Assembly: GCF_030272615.1 (NCBI RefSeq)
Contig: NC_081414.1
Span: forward strand, 766,180,483 to 766,244,482
DNA length: 64,000 nt
Source: Cryptomeria japonica
Lineage: Eukaryota > Streptophyta > Pinopsida > Cupressales > Cupressaceae
Direction of reading: 5' to 3'
Under the pieces are notes generated by a model. It did no database searches and was not told the DNA's origin. It saw only the letters and a list, made by a program, of their open reading frames with translations. Below, in pieces: positions 22,520-34,009 of the stretch (position 1 is the first letter of the stretch; the number at the start of each line of letters is the position of its first letter). The translations under genes were made by a program, and so were the position numbers.

Positions 22520-23720
22520 TCTACAAAAACTCTACCCATCTCATATGTCTCTAATTCAACTTACTCTGACTGTTCAAATACTACAAGGATTGATGATCCG
22601 TATACAACACAAACTCCTTAGGAAATAGGTAATGTCTTCACTTCTTTAAGGATTGAACTATGGCATAAAACTCTTGATCATACACTGAATATCTCCTCTA
22701 GGAATCATTCAAATTCTCACTGAAATAAGATATTGCTCTCCCTTCCTAACTCGAGACTGCTCCATTTTTTGTTCCACTTGCATCACAACCCACTTGAAAT
22801 ACTTTATTAAAATCCAGTAAAGATAACACAGGCTACTCAGTCACTTTCTACTTCAACAGTTCAAAACTTTTGTTTGCTCTAGTCCACTTGAATTCCTTCT
22901 GATCTCCCCTCATGGTGTCGATCATAGGGTTAAAAACTGAACTGAAATTTCTCATGAACTTTTGGTGGAAACTAGCCAATCCATGAAATGATCTTACCTC
23001 TCCAATGCTTTCCAGTGTAGGCCACTCAACAATTGCTTTTACTCTCTAAGGGTCCATCACAAATCCCAAATAGACTAGCTCATCCTTCATGAAAGTACAC
23101 TTATTAATATTTATCAGCAACTTTTATTCTCTCAACCTCTGCAAAACTTGTCTCAAATGCAACAAATGCTCCTCTTTTGTCTTACTGAAAATCAGAATGT
23201 CATCCAAATATACAATAACAAACTTACCCAATAATTTCTTCAACACATTATTCATCAGCCTCATGAAAGTATTCGGTGCATTAGTTAACCCAAAAGCCAT
23301 TACCAACCATTCATACATTCCTTCATTTGTCTTGAATATTGTCTTCTACTCATCTCCTTCCCTGATCCTAATCTGATGATATCCACTCTTCAAATCTATC
23401 TTTGTAGAGTATTTGGCTCCGCTCAAATAGTCCATTACGTCATCCATCCTAAGAAAAGGAAATCGGTATTTCACTATGATTTTGCTTATTGCTCTAGAAT
23501 TGGTACACATTACCCACTCTCCATTCTTCTTAGGTGATAATATTATTGGTACTACAGAAGGGCTTAGACTTTCTCTTATTAAACATTTCTTCAATATCTC
23601 TTGCACTTGTCTATTCAGTTCTTCATTCTCTGTCGGTGTCATCCGATGTGCAGCTTTGTTACGCAAACTAGCTACAAAAACCAGGTCCATGTAATGACTG
23701 ATACTTCTCACAGGTGTCAA
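22520..23720 (-). pseudogene. pol: Chromovirus reverse transcriptase and RNase H
   Basis: Minus-strand RT motifs are YRFPFLRMDDVMDYLSGA, the first catalytic Asp in TKIDLKSGYHQIRI (about 23370), [16 protein letters not shown], and the YLDDILIFS box (about 23190). The triad is intact. RNase H follows to about 22520 (GCDASGTKNGAV and YTDHQSL). Many in-frame stops occur, most where Gln or Trp would be expected. It continues from the protease remnant on its right. Confidence 0.82.
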
Positions 23721-23756
23721 TCCATCAGGTAAATTATCTGAAATGATGTCTTCATA

Positions 23757-24125
23757 TTATGTCATCAAATCTTTTATCTCTTTTGGTCGTTCCTCTTCAT
23801 GCTCTGGATTCTCAGTCTTCCGAGGGATTAAGGCAAAGCACACAATCTCATGTCTCAATCCATCCAAGAATTTTCTTCCATCTACCAAACAGATTCTAGC
23901 ATTTGTACAGACTTCATTCTTAAAAGGTTCCTCCAAGGGAAACAAGGTTTGCTTCATCCCATTGGCCACAATAGTGTATGTATTCTTCCTCCCATCATGT
24001 ATTACATGTCAATAAAACTGTCAAGGTCTACCCAACAAAAGATGATAAATATCCATAGGCATAATATCACACAAGAATTCATCATGATAGTTCCCAAATT
24101 TCACCAAGCATTGTGGATAAGTACC
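23757..24125 (-). pseudogene. pro: Chromovirus protease C-terminal remnant
   Basis: The minus strand encodes YPQCLVKFGNYHDEFLCDIMPMD, followed by the protease motif HLLLGRP and a KIPRKTENPEHEE-like linker towards RT. The active-site D-S-G part is absent. The preceding sequence is replaced by the Copia-like segment at 24126-27664, so this was a deletion-associated join and not a clean insertion. Confidence 0.65.
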
Positions 24126-24144
24126 AAAAGGAAATATGTTTTGT

Positions 24145-26703
24145 AATAAAGAAAGATGAAATTTGGATGGAGGTAGTTGTTCCTAGAACCATCTAGGTTA
24201 CTAAAATGGGGTATGAGACTGATGACAACATAATAGAAACCTATGCAAAAGCTCTCCTAGAAGCTCCTAAGGAACCTGAAGAAGAAGTATTTGGAAATGT
24301 TGAAACTATAGAAAGTAAAATTCAATCAAAGAAAAGAGTTAAAAGGGTTGAGGCAACTGTTAGAAAAGGAACCCGATAGGCAAAATCTATAAAGAAGATG
24401 TGCTAAAGAAAACTGGTATAACTGAAGGTGAATTGGAAGCAATCCAACCAATAACACACCTTTCACTGATTGGAACTTCTTCATAAAGTGACATACCTGC
24501 AGTATTCAAGAGAGTTGAGAGGAAAAGAAAACCTTCACCGGCACCTTCTCCTACACCAAAAAGACAAAATCAATAGGCAGTAAGGCCCCCAGCAAAGAAA
24601 TTAACTCCAAAGAAAAAGAAGTTGACTCCTAAGAAGAAGTCAAAACAAACTATAGCTCCTATTGATAAATTGCTAAATGAAATTATTGAGGATGGCAAGT
24701 TGAGGAATATCAGCAAACTGTATAACACACTATCTGTTGATGATAAAGAGAGAGTAGAGAACAGTGTAATCTTACACTTAGATATTTACAAGAAATTTTT
24801 GATGCAAGTTGTTGATGAAATACCAGCAGATCTGTATAACAGACTAGAAGCTAGTAGAGTAGCTATTATTGAGCTAGATAAGAAAATAAAGATTGAAAAG
24901 CTACTTGCAGAGCACCTTGTTAACTCACCTGATGAGATAGATCAATTGATCTCTGAGGCTAACCGGTCTATATTCTCAACTGCTCGATGGCATGTAGCAC
25001 TGATGGCAGGAAGAGTGAATCAGATAACAGAGGAAACAGCAGATGTATGGGATATATTCTTGGTAGAAAAAGAAAAATAGGAAGAGTATCAAAAACCTAA
25101 AACCTTCAAGATATATCAAAAGGATAGGGACAAAGGAAACGGAAAGGTTGGTGGACCTCCCAGTATAAAGATAACAGACAACTTACCCCCACCGCCTTTA
25201 GATACTCCACTAGTAGACACCACTGAAAATCAACCGGCAACAAAGAGTATGAAGACAACACATGAGGACACAAATCTTGATTCTGAGGTGTTTGTACACA
25301 ATAAATATCGACACTCAGGGAGTCAACATTGTGGTTGATAAGGAAACAAGTGAGAAAAGAGATGTGGCAACTGAGCCACTGGTAGAAGACACAACAATTG
25401 AGACAAATGTTGAAGATACAGTTGGAGACACTGAAATTGGGAGTGAGCAACAAACTGAACAAACAATGGATACTGGAAAAGCTGATAGCACTGGTGTACA
25501 TAATGTATCTATTGAGCAACCAACAACTGATAACAATGAAAAATCTATTGAGATACTGACTGTAGACATTTCAGGAGCAAGCACAGAGAAACTGGTAGAA
25601 CACACAGAGTCACAAATAGAAAAACTGGCAATGGATACCACTGAAAAATCATCAGAGGCACCATCAGAGAAATCATTAGTAGAGAGTACAAAGAAATAGG
25701 TAGAACAACAGGTTCATTCACAAGTACATTCAGAGACAATGCCACCGGCTACAACTGAAAGACCTAAACCTTTGGTAGCTGAAATGCAGACACAAATCGA
25801 TCCTCCAGTGAAAGAGGAAACCAATTCTATTATCACCATCGGCATATTACAAATTGTGAAGATAGTTGGACAGACATCTGGAACCTCCATGTCTGAATTC
25901 AGACCAACAAACGTGACAGAGGTATTGCTAGATTCAATTAAGAAAATAGCAGATTGTAATGCACTAGCATATAAGGCTATTGCTAACACCATACCAATTT
26001 TGAAGATGATTGCACCGAAGTGTAACATAGAGAATAAAGATTCTTTAGGACAATTAGACACATTGTCTAAATTCATCACCGGTAACCTAATCATTGTTGA
26101 TCAAATAAATGAGGATACTTTTAAGGAAAGGATGATAAAAGAAAAAGAGAAATTCTTTATGGAAATTGTGAATAAGAACAAAGAGGAGATGGATATGCTT
26201 TACCGAAACTCAATGAAATCATTTTTGACTTCAAGAAATTGTACAAGGATACATGCAAAATGGATGTATTAACAGAAGATCTTGATAATGAAATCAGAAA
26301 GACATAGGGTAAGATTAACAATATTGTTGACAATCTGATTGGAACATCAGATTCATTTTTGGAATTAGAGAAGAAAATTGCAGAGAAGCAAGAGAAAATC
26401 AGGAAACTGGAAAATGAAAAACAAAGAATAAAGGAGAAAGCAAAGGACTTAAAATACAGACTTGGTCCAAGACTAGAGTATCTTATTTCTTTGAGAAAAG
26501 AAATATCTGAGGCTCTAGTTCCTGGACTAAAGACACCAGAAGAGAAAATGCACATACTCACCAGTACAGTGCAGAGAACCCATGAGGCTATAAAAGATAG
26601 TAAGACATTCAGCAACGACATAAATTTAATTTTGATAGATATTTTTCAAAGGGTAACCCACCAGTTACAAGAAACTAGGCAGGACTCCACTGACAGCGAA
26701 TGA
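24145..26703 (+). pseudogene. Extra coding region of a Copia-like element, function unknown
   Basis: Several open pieces (24622-25080, 25262-25699, 25739-26272, 26359-26703) descend from one gene upstream of the polypurine tract. The N-terminal part is Lys/Pro-rich (TPKKKSKQTIAPIDKLL). A helical segment (PADLYNRLEASRVAIIELDKK) follows, then a Thr/Glu/Ser-rich repetitive acidic linker. The C-terminus has a strong coiled coil (ELEKKIAEKQEKIRKLENEK, about 26362-26421). I do not recognise the family. The position after pol and before the 3' LTR is where env-like or other extra genes sit in some Copia elements. A similarly organised region lies at 49532-53257. No membrane segment is evident. Confidence 0.5.
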
Positions 26704-26858
26704 CAACATTTTCCATTGATGTCAAAGGGGGAGTAGAGGCTATGAGAAAAATGATCAGTAGATGGCTCATCATCTTAGGGGGAGCTCATATTTTTTTTGG
26801 TAAGACAATTCTGGCAGACTCATTTTTGGATGACACTTTTTGGATTTTTCTCTTGAGT

Positions 26859-26951
26859 GTTGCCATCAATGCCAAAAGGGGGAGATTGTTGACAAATGCA
26901 CATTCCAATGAGAAATTGTAGGTGATTGAAGGTTTTGTCATTGATGGCAAC
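26859..26951 (+). other. Potential stem-loop bracketing polypurine tract and LTR start
   Basis: Arm 1 (GTTGCCATCAATGCCAA, 26859-26875) overlaps the start of the polypurine tract. Arm 2 (TTGTCATTGATGGCAAC, 26935-26951) is in U3. They pair at 16 of 17 positions around a 59-nt loop holding the tract and LTR start. Comparable pairs occur in two other Copia elements here. Confidence 0.55.
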
Positions 26952-27664
26952 CTTGCAATCATATGATACCGGCAAGACAATATACCAACATCAGCAATGA
27001 CAAACTCTACATCGGCACATAGAACACCAGCAAAGGAAGGATACCGACACCCTGGCCGACAGGAATTTTGTTTATAATGTATTTTATAATTAATTGTAAA
27101 ATCATTGTAAGCTGACATAGCGAGTTGTAATATGACTCATATATGTATGAGATCATTGTAGAATATTTTGTAATAATGTGATAGGCAAAATAAGGTAGAC
27201 CTAATATGTGAATTATAGGTTAAGGGTTTATGTATGAAGCAGAGCTAAAACTGGTACTGGATTTGGCATAGCAGATGCTAATTTGAAGCAGTACAAGACA
27301 TTGGATTTGCATAATCCATTTTGTAAGTCAGTGTGACTTCTTATTTTGTAATTGAGTAGTGAGCTCTAGGCACTTGGCCTTCCTGCATGTGCAGGCCCCT
27401 ATTGTAAGAGTAATATTCATTTATTGGCCAATAAGCGAATATTGTGGGTCACAAATCCCACCGAGGTTTTTCCCACACTGGGTTTCCTCATTAAACTATT
27501 GTGTTATGGTGTGCTTTTCATGTGGTTGTTGTTATTTTTGTTTACTGCATTATTCTTGGTTTACCGGTATACAGTATTGATATGCTTTACATGTTTTAAA
27601 TCAAGAAAATTCATTAACCAGTTAGATAGTGATTCACCCCCCCCACCTCTTAGTATCTTTGGGA
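26887..27664 (+). repeat. 3' LTR of the Copia-like fragment
   Basis: It starts TGTTGACAAATG after AAAAGGGGGAGAT. Near the end it has the block GATTCACCCCCCCC followed by CTCTTAGTATCTTTGGGA, shared with the isolated LTR at 45406-46196. The exact end is uncertain because no partner LTR or target duplication is available. Confidence 0.65.
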
Positions 27665-27669
27665 ATCCT

Positions 27670-28620
27670 AAAATCATCTATCTTGGTATGACACAAAGCT
27701 CTCCTCATCATCAACAGTTCTCCATCTTCTGGTTTGTTGTCTGATCCGGTGGGGTTTTCTTCCACCACTGCTACTCTTCTGGTATTCTATGTCTTCTTAC
27801 ACTTGAAAACATGATGTCCTTCCCCTCCACACTTAAAGAAAGTTCCTCTAACTGTTCTCTTGTCTTGACTTCCAAAATTCTCATTCCGGTAGCCATCTGG
27901 TTCTCTCCTCCAGTAGAAAGTTCCATCATCTTTTCAGTATGAATTACCTTCTTTTCTTACTTCCTTGTCTTTGTTTTGATCTGTATAGGTTCCTCTATCT
28001 CTGGTATATCCTCTTCCTCCTTGAAATATTCCTCTGGAAAACCTTCCACCTCTGCCTCTCTGCCTTTGCTCATGTCTTTTGTTTAGCTTTTCTTATGCCT
28101 TCAGGGCATACTAGTAAGCCTCTTCAACACTCTATAATTTGATCAAACTGAGTTCATCTTATATAGACACCTGCAATCCATTTAAATATCTTGCAATTTG
28201 TTCAACTTCATCATCAACATGTCTAAATCCAATATTCAACTTGTAAAATGCTTCGATGTACTCCTTCACACTAGATTCCTTCTGTCTCAAATTATGCAGC
28301 TTTCGGAAGAGATTCACTTGATAATCAGTTGGCATAAATTTTGATTTCAACTTAGCAATCATTTGATCCCATGTCTTGATCTTCTCTTTACCTCTTATCT
28401 TTCTATCAACCTAAAAAATCTCCCACCAAAGAGATGCATGACCTTTCAACCGGGTATAGGCATATTTCACCTTCCTTTCTTCTATAGTGTTTTCAAAATC
28501 AAAATATTTCTCCATCTCTGAGATCCAATCCATTAATTCATCTGAATCCAATTTTCCATCATATTCCGGTGGGGTAAAATGAGGCTTAGTATTCACCCTA
28601 CTCAAAACCCTCAAAAACCT
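27670..28620 (-). pseudogene. gag: Chromovirus gag
   Basis: On the minus strand the capsid domain is in 28614-28159 (PPEYDGKLDSDELMDWISEM, LKGHASLWWE, KESSVKEYIEAFYKL). A basic Arg/Gly-rich segment and a nucleocapsid knuckle follow (FFKCGGEGHHVFKCKK, about 27800-27845). Stops interrupt it at about 28412 and 28157 (a Trp or Gln position in each case). The sequence then runs into the Copia-like segment at 27664. The N-terminus lies just inside the primer binding site at 28925. Confidence 0.78.
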
Positions 28621-28924
28621 TTCCTCATCTGGATCAACTGTCGATGGGTCTACTTGTTATGTCGGTGCTTCTTCTCCTTCATATTCACTTACATCTTTGA
28701 TGTGTTGGCCTTTTCTCTGGGTTGTCTCCAAGGCTTCCAAATGGGCTTCTATTCCTCACAACATTTCCATCACAACAAGATCTACATTTCTATGCGCTAC
28801 ACCATTCCTAGTTCCTCTTTGTGTCATCATTTACGCAAGTCCTCTGTAGTTGCAAGTCGGATCCATAGTCTACCACCCCACAAAAAAATTCTCAGGAAAA
28901 CGCAATCTCCGAAATGAAAAACTC

Positions 28925-28936
28925 ACTCTGATACCA
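28925..28936 (-). other. Primer binding site of the chromovirus
   Basis: The plus strand reads ACTCTGATACCA, so the minus strand is TGGTATCAGAGT. This is an 11 of 12 match to the initiator-Met site and lies two bases inside the LTR. Confidence 0.85.
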
Positions 28937-28938
28937 CT

Positions 28939-29716
28939 TGAAGGAGTCACCGATTAGGAGGGACCTCAAAGAGATCAGTCTAGACTAGTCAACAAGAGTA
29001 AACACAATGGAAACACAAAGAAATTATGGAGGCGATGCAGAACAGATTGAATTATAGCATGAAAAATTATTACAACCAATTGGTAATAACTGGGTTACAG
29101 AAACCAGCTCTCGAGCCTACTAAAACATGCTCAAAGTATAGAATAGGTCACAACTGGGATATTCAATCTTAAGATCTATCTTCTATGTTCAGTCCAACTT
29201 CTTCATTGTTACATTCTAATGTTCTATTACAATTATCAATATGATCCAAGGGGATCCAGTCGGCCCAAAAAGGGATCAAAACATGAAGAATGCTGAGACC
29301 TAATGTGCAAAACCAATAAGGTTGACCTCTACAAAGAGTTTCCTCTGAAAAATCCAAAGGATGAAGTGTAGATCATGGGAAAAGTTAGGCCATTTGCCAA
29401 GAAACATTGAAATCAAAGCTCAGGGATCCGCAAGATACGGAAGGGATCCAATAGATCACAAATGCAAATAGGTACAGGAAACCAGTAATTGGAAACTATC
29501 ATGAAAACTGATAGCGATAACTTGCCAGAAAATTATCCAAATGCTCCATGGTTTGGGAATAAGGAAGATGATCAAGTCTTCAAGAAAAATCCAACTCCAC
29601 GGGATCCGGTGAGCCAAATTTGGGACACACAGAAAGAAATGTTGAAACTACAAACAAAAAGGAAAATATTTTTGGTTGATGCAAGATTGCTATGAACTAG
29701 GGATGCTCCTACATTA
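28939..29716 (-). repeat. 5' LTR of the chromovirus (right copy)
   Basis: On the plus strand it starts TGAAGGAGTCACC and ends GCTCCTACATTA, followed by the target duplication GGATC. The last base pair differs from the left copy (TCA versus TTA), a C-to-T change. Confidence 0.87.
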
Positions 29717-29721
29717 GGATC

Positions 29722-30540
29722 ACAAGTGAGCTTAATCTTTGATCAAGTTGTTAAGAAATTGAGATTAAAAATAATACCTCATCCGAAACCATATTCATTG
29801 GGTTATGTGCATGATAATGCTCGGTTACATGTATCAAAACAATGTAAACTCTGATTTGCAATCAAATCCAAGTTTGTAGATGAGGTGGAGTTAGATGTAA
29901 TTCTACTTGATATATGTGTGATGGTTCTAGGAAGTCCTTATTTGTAGGACATAAAGGTCATTTTCTATAGGGAACATAACAGGTATCATTTGTTTAAAGA
30001 TGGAATTGAATTCATTGTGAAAGCTCATCACATGAAGAATGATAGATCTATTATAAACACAGGGCATTTGAAGATGATTGTAAATGCAAGCAATACATTA
30101 ACCCTCGTGTCTCTAATAGCTAGTGATAATAAGCATGAAGATTCTATTCATGATAAGGTGTCATAGATAGCACAGTGTGAGGAGCAATTGAAAGAATATT
30201 TAAGCCTTCAGCCTAAGGTGGTAAAAGAGGGTTTGAGTGTTTCATTTTCTAATGATGTTACTATTTAGGAGATCCAGCATGTTGATACTTTTTATTTGGC
30301 ATCATTTTATTTAGTATTGTTATTTTCTATTCTATTAGTTGGTTCTATGTGGATGGTGGATTCAACCATAAATAGTGATGAGTATACAGTTGATTGTATC
30401 AGCAATTCTATCTCATTTTCCATCGTGTTTGTGATGGGTTAGATGTTCAAAATTCCAGCAATGTGGACAAATGATACTGAGCAAGTGAGGCAACAATTCC
30501 CTCACTTAAATTCTATGTAAAAATAGACCTTTTGGTGGTC
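29722..30540 (+). pseudogene. pro: Protease remainder and tail of the gag-protease Gypsy element
   Basis: The frame continues in phase from 20136 across the nested element. It reads SQVSLIFDQVVKKL, then VELDVILLDICVMVLGSPYL, which is the C-terminal half of a retropepsin (the I-L-G-x-P motif reads VLGSPYL). The tail (about 30000-30440) includes a hydrophobic stretch (SFYLVLLFSILLVGSMWMV) that could be a membrane segment or chance. It then ends directly at the polypurine tract. No RT, RNase H or integrase motif exists before the LTR. Confidence 0.7.
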
Positions 30541-30564
30541 CAAAAGCTTCTTAATTGGGAGGAA

Positions 30565-31744
30565 TGATCTAGGAGGATCCAAAAGACGTGGCACCATTCC
30601 ATCTCTCCTTTAGTTTAATGGCATGGTCATTCAAAAGTTGGTTGGGGTGATTCAAACCCCCAACCACTCACTTCCTTTTCTCAAGCACTACCAATAGGCT
30701 AAGCACCTTTTTCGGCATCATTTGGGAGGCACATTATCTTTGCCCACTACAGTTGGTGGAAAATCCGATAAAAGGGCATTCAATGATTTGAACCCCTGAC
30801 CTCCCAACTTTGAGGACTATGCGCAACCGCTAAGCCACGTGCTTAGTTTGAAAAGTTGTTCAAACAAAATCTATTTTGATATATGTTGAAAGGTGAGCCA
30901 TGGAAATAGGAGCTCAAGCAAACCCGACCCCCCCCCCCATTTGCACAAATACTAAACAATATAATTAAATTCATGCAAACTCTGGAAGGAGACAATTAAG
31001 GGGAGCCTTAGGAGAATATATAAGCCCGATTTGTAAAATATTTTTATCTATAGGGGCTTAATATATGCGATATGGGGAATAATTTTGTTAATCCCCAAAT
31101 AGTATTTGAATTTGTATTTAAGTGGGGGGGGGCGGGGGGGGTTGGCTTGTAAAATCAATCAATTTCATTGAGAATATTGGATGAGTGCACTTAGAACTTG
31201 TCTTGGGAGACTAGTGGAGAATTGGGATTTCTCTTGAGAGGAAATTGGAGAATAGGAGTTGGAGGATTTTAGTAAGCACAAAGATATTTTTCAATTTGTA
31301 ATACTCTTCAGTTTAATTGGGTTAAAAGGCAATTGAAGCCTAACCTGAGAAGGAGAGTACACAAGTGTCTTTAGGTGCAAGAGGACACCGTGAGAGATGT
31401 TATAATGTAGTTCTAAAGCTATGATGATGTAATAAGGTGAATTGTTTTGGGCATCATTAATGAAAGCGGTCCTACATTGATAAGTGGACCTAAAGATGTA
31501 GCTCATGTTGAGTGAACTCCATTATCAAACTCATGATCTTTCTTCTTCTCTTATGTCTTATGATTCTCTCTTATTCTTCTCAGTTTTAATTCCTATTTAT
31601 GTTATTAAGTTGTGAAAATAATTAAGTGAACTTGGCTTTTGTAATTTCAACAGTTAAAAAACATAGCCATGCAATTATGTTTGTGATCGGGATAAATCTA
31701 TAATTTGAAATAGGGGTAAATTTAATTTGTAAGCTTTAATTACA
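30565..31744 (+). repeat. 3' LTR of gag-protease Gypsy element
   Basis: It is preceded by the polypurine tract GGGAGGAA (30557-30564). It matches 17552-18721. It contains the better tRNA-like copy (30784-30839), a C10 run (about 30930) and a G-rich run (31124-31140) that is shorter in the left copy. Confidence 0.85.
30784..30839 (-). other. tRNA-like antisense segment with A-box and B-box (right LTR copy)
   Basis: The minus strand reads TGGCTTAGCGGTTGCG (an A-box by the TRGCNNAGYGG form), then GGGGTTCAAATC (B-box-like, 9 of 11 to GGTTCGANNCC) about 40 nt further on. This spacing is normal for a tRNA gene. It could be a tRNA- or SINE-derived piece fixed in the LTR. No full cloverleaf is evident. 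Confidence 0.5.
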
Positions 31745-34009
31745 AATCACTTATGGCCTGCTTCAAGGTTAGCACTGGGGAAATGGTTTTCCTAAGCTTT
31801 CTCATCTTTAGTTTGTGGATGACACGGCTCTTATTGGGATGGCTCGTATTCAAGAAATTGAATCTTTCGGGTATACTTTGGATACCTACCTTGTTGCTTT
31901 GGATCAAAAGGTCAATGAGCAGAAGTCTTCTATTTTATTTTCTAATACTTTGGCTATTCAATGGCAAATTGCTACTATTTTGAGGTTTCAGATTGGTTCA
32001 CTTCCCTTTGTTTACCTGGGTGTCCCTCTTGTTGTTGGTAGACAACCTAGGTTTTCCTAGCATATTTTGCTTGATAAGTTGCATAAGAAGGTGGCTCATT
32101 GGACCCATCGGTGGTTATCTTCAGCTACTAGAGTGACTCTACTTCAATCTATTATTCAGGCTCTTCATATTTGTAGGTTTTTGTTCAGTCAGCCCTTTTG
32201 TATTAAGGAATTTGATGCTCTCTCATGAAAATTTATTTGGAGTGGGAACTTATAGTCTTCTAAGTGGAGTATTGCTAAGTGAGAAATTGTGTGCAGACCA
32301 AAGAAAGAGGGTGGTCTTGGATTACGCTCTGCTATTCTACATGGGCAAGTTCTTGTAGCTAAGCTATATTGGCGTTGGTGTACCAGACAACATCAGTTGT
32401 AGGATCATATTCTCACCCACAAGTATCTTTCAAGTGTGATTTCTTTTGATGTTGCTTGCTTTCCTTTAGAGGGGAGGAGTTCTATGATCTAGCAAACTCT
32501 GAAAGTGGGGGCTCAGTTGGTTAAGAGTCAACTTTTTTGGATTTGTCATTCGAGGTCTCAGGATCTTTTTTGGTTTGATTCTTGGGATGGTCACCCTCCT
32601 ATTATTTCTACATATCCTCACCTTTAGTCCCTTTGTTATGTTTTCACTGTTGTTGGCTGGGACATAGTTGAGAATTATAAGGTTTCTCAAAATTGTAGGT
32701 TGGCTATTAGTTTTAGATGGAAGCATCCTTCTAAATGGCCTCCTAGAGGATGAGAGGTGGATAAGCAAGAGTTGGCTCATATTCTTGTTGCTCATTCCTG
32801 TAATGCTTTGATGGGTCATGATGTTTTGGCTTGGCCTAGCAATGATTTGTTTGGGAAGTACTATGTTTCTACTGGATATGAGCAACTTGGCAGGCAGATG
32901 TTTGGTGACAATGAGGTCCCTTGGTGGAAAAATGTTTGACATAATTTTTCATGGCCCAAATGCAAATTCTTTATGTGGTCGGTGGTTCAAAATCATTGTC
33001 TCACGTGGGATAAGTTGTGTAAGCATGGTTTTCAAGGCCCCTCCATGTGTGTGTTGTGTTGTAATAGTGAGGAGAGTGTTTCTCATCTCTTTTTTCAATG
33101 TTCTTTCTCTAGGGAGATTTGGCATTTTTGGTGGGAGGTGTGGAACAAGGCTTGTTGGCATGTCTCTTCTTTGGCTGATTTCTTTGATTGTTGGGGCAAG
33201 GCCCCTATAAGGACCTCATTTCTTTAAGTTTATTGGGCTCTTGGCCCCTCTTTTATAATCTGAACTATTTGGTTGGAGCGAAACTGTAGGAGTTTTCAAG
33301 ATGTGATGTTGGTGGCTTCTCGCTTGTGGTGGAAAATTCTTCATTCTTTGGGAGAAACCATTCTGGAAAAATGTGATTTGGCAGAAATAGTGGACCCTCA
33401 TGATGTCGATTACCATAATAGTCTTCATCTTCCCCCTCAGCAAGGCTAAGTCAGGAGAAATAGATGTCGATATCCTCTTTGAAAGATAAATAGGGAGGGG
33501 CCTTGGTCTCCCCCTCCTCAAGGAGTTTTGAAACTCAACATGGATGGTTCTTCTCGTGGGACCCCTAGTCATCCTGGTATTGGCAGAGTCAGTCAAGATA
33601 ATTCTCGCACTATTCAATTTATTTTTTTGTTTACAAGGTTATTCATTCTAACAATTTGATGGAGGCTCTTGCAATTTTCTATGTTATGGAGCACGGTTGT
33701 TAGCTTGGGTTGAGAAGGATTATTGGTGAGTCTGATTCCCAAGCAGTGGTGAATTTGTTGAATAAGTGGACTTTTGAGAATGTTAGTTGGCACTTAGCTT
33801 TGATTGTTAAGCATATTTTTAATCTGGGAACTTCTTTGGATTCTATTACTTTCACTCATATTCCTAGAGAATGGAACGACATGGTGGATTGTTTGGCCAA
33901 ACAGGCCTCTGATCATGTGCAAAATTGGAACATTGTGGATAGGGATCAATTAACTTTGGATTTGTCTCAAAATTTGGACTACTTAGTGGATCTTGATAGG
34001 GTTGTGTAA
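31745..34009 (+). pseudogene. LINE reverse transcriptase C-terminal half, zinc-binding region and RNase H
   Basis: The LINE resumes with the thumb-side motif GLLQG*HWGNG and then the catalytic box FVDDTALIG (about 31815-31840), preceded by a TAG where relatives have Gln. PFVYLGVPL lies at about 32010. The C-terminal zinc-binding region (about 32950-33130) reads CKHGFQGPSMCVLC, then HLFFQCSFSREIW. RNase H (about 33525-33920) has Asp in NMDGSSRG, Glu in MEALAI, Asp in GESDSQAV and Asp in DMVDCLAKQ, so the catalytic set is visible. Stops and frameshifts make it non-functional. Confidence 0.82.

Larger units (their letters stand above)
24126..27664 (+). mobile_element. 3' half of a Copia-like element with a non-canonical coding region
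   Basis: This plus-strand segment sits inside the chromovirus. It has a degraded coding region (24145-26703), a polypurine tract (26874-26886) and a 3' LTR (26887-27664). No gag, integrase or RT is present, and no target duplication is seen at its left edge, so it is a 5'-truncated fragment. The LTR is related to the isolated LTR at 45406-46196. The polypurine tract and the LTR start sequence are Copia-like. Confidence 0.65.
20137..29716 (-). mobile_element. Chromovirus-type Ty3/Gypsy element, minus strand
   Basis: Two LTRs (20137-20934 and 28939-29716) flank a minus-strand gag-protease-RT-RNaseH-integrase-chromodomain array. The 5-bp target duplication GGATC is at 20132-20136 and 29717-29721. 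Removing the element restores the host protease frame exactly (Ser-Gly-Ser across the join). The primer binding site complement is at 28925-28936. A chromodomain after integrase and this domain order define chromoviruses. A foreign Copia-like segment (24126-27664) lies between gag and protease, and it replaces part of the protease. Confidence 0.9.
17552..31744 (+). mobile_element. Gag-protease-only Ty3/Gypsy element, itself interrupted
   Basis: Two similar LTRs (17552-18721 and 30565-31744) flank an internal region with a Met-type primer binding site, gag and protease, but no reverse transcriptase or integrase. It sits inside the LINE RT. A minus-strand chromovirus is inserted at its protease active site (20137-29716). 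No clear target duplication is seen: the flanks are CTCAA left and AATCA right. Without the nested element it would be about 4.6 kb. It would depend on another element's RT and integrase, as terminal-repeat elements with a GAG domain do. Confidence 0.82.

Noticed and set aside
30280-30350. Env-like transmembrane protein in the gag-only Gypsy element
   Set aside because: There is a single hydrophobic stretch in a decayed tail, with no signal peptide or other env feature.
30784-30839. A true tRNA gene
   Set aside because: Only A-box and B-box likeness is visible. No acceptor stem or full cloverleaf was found, and it is fixed inside an LTR.
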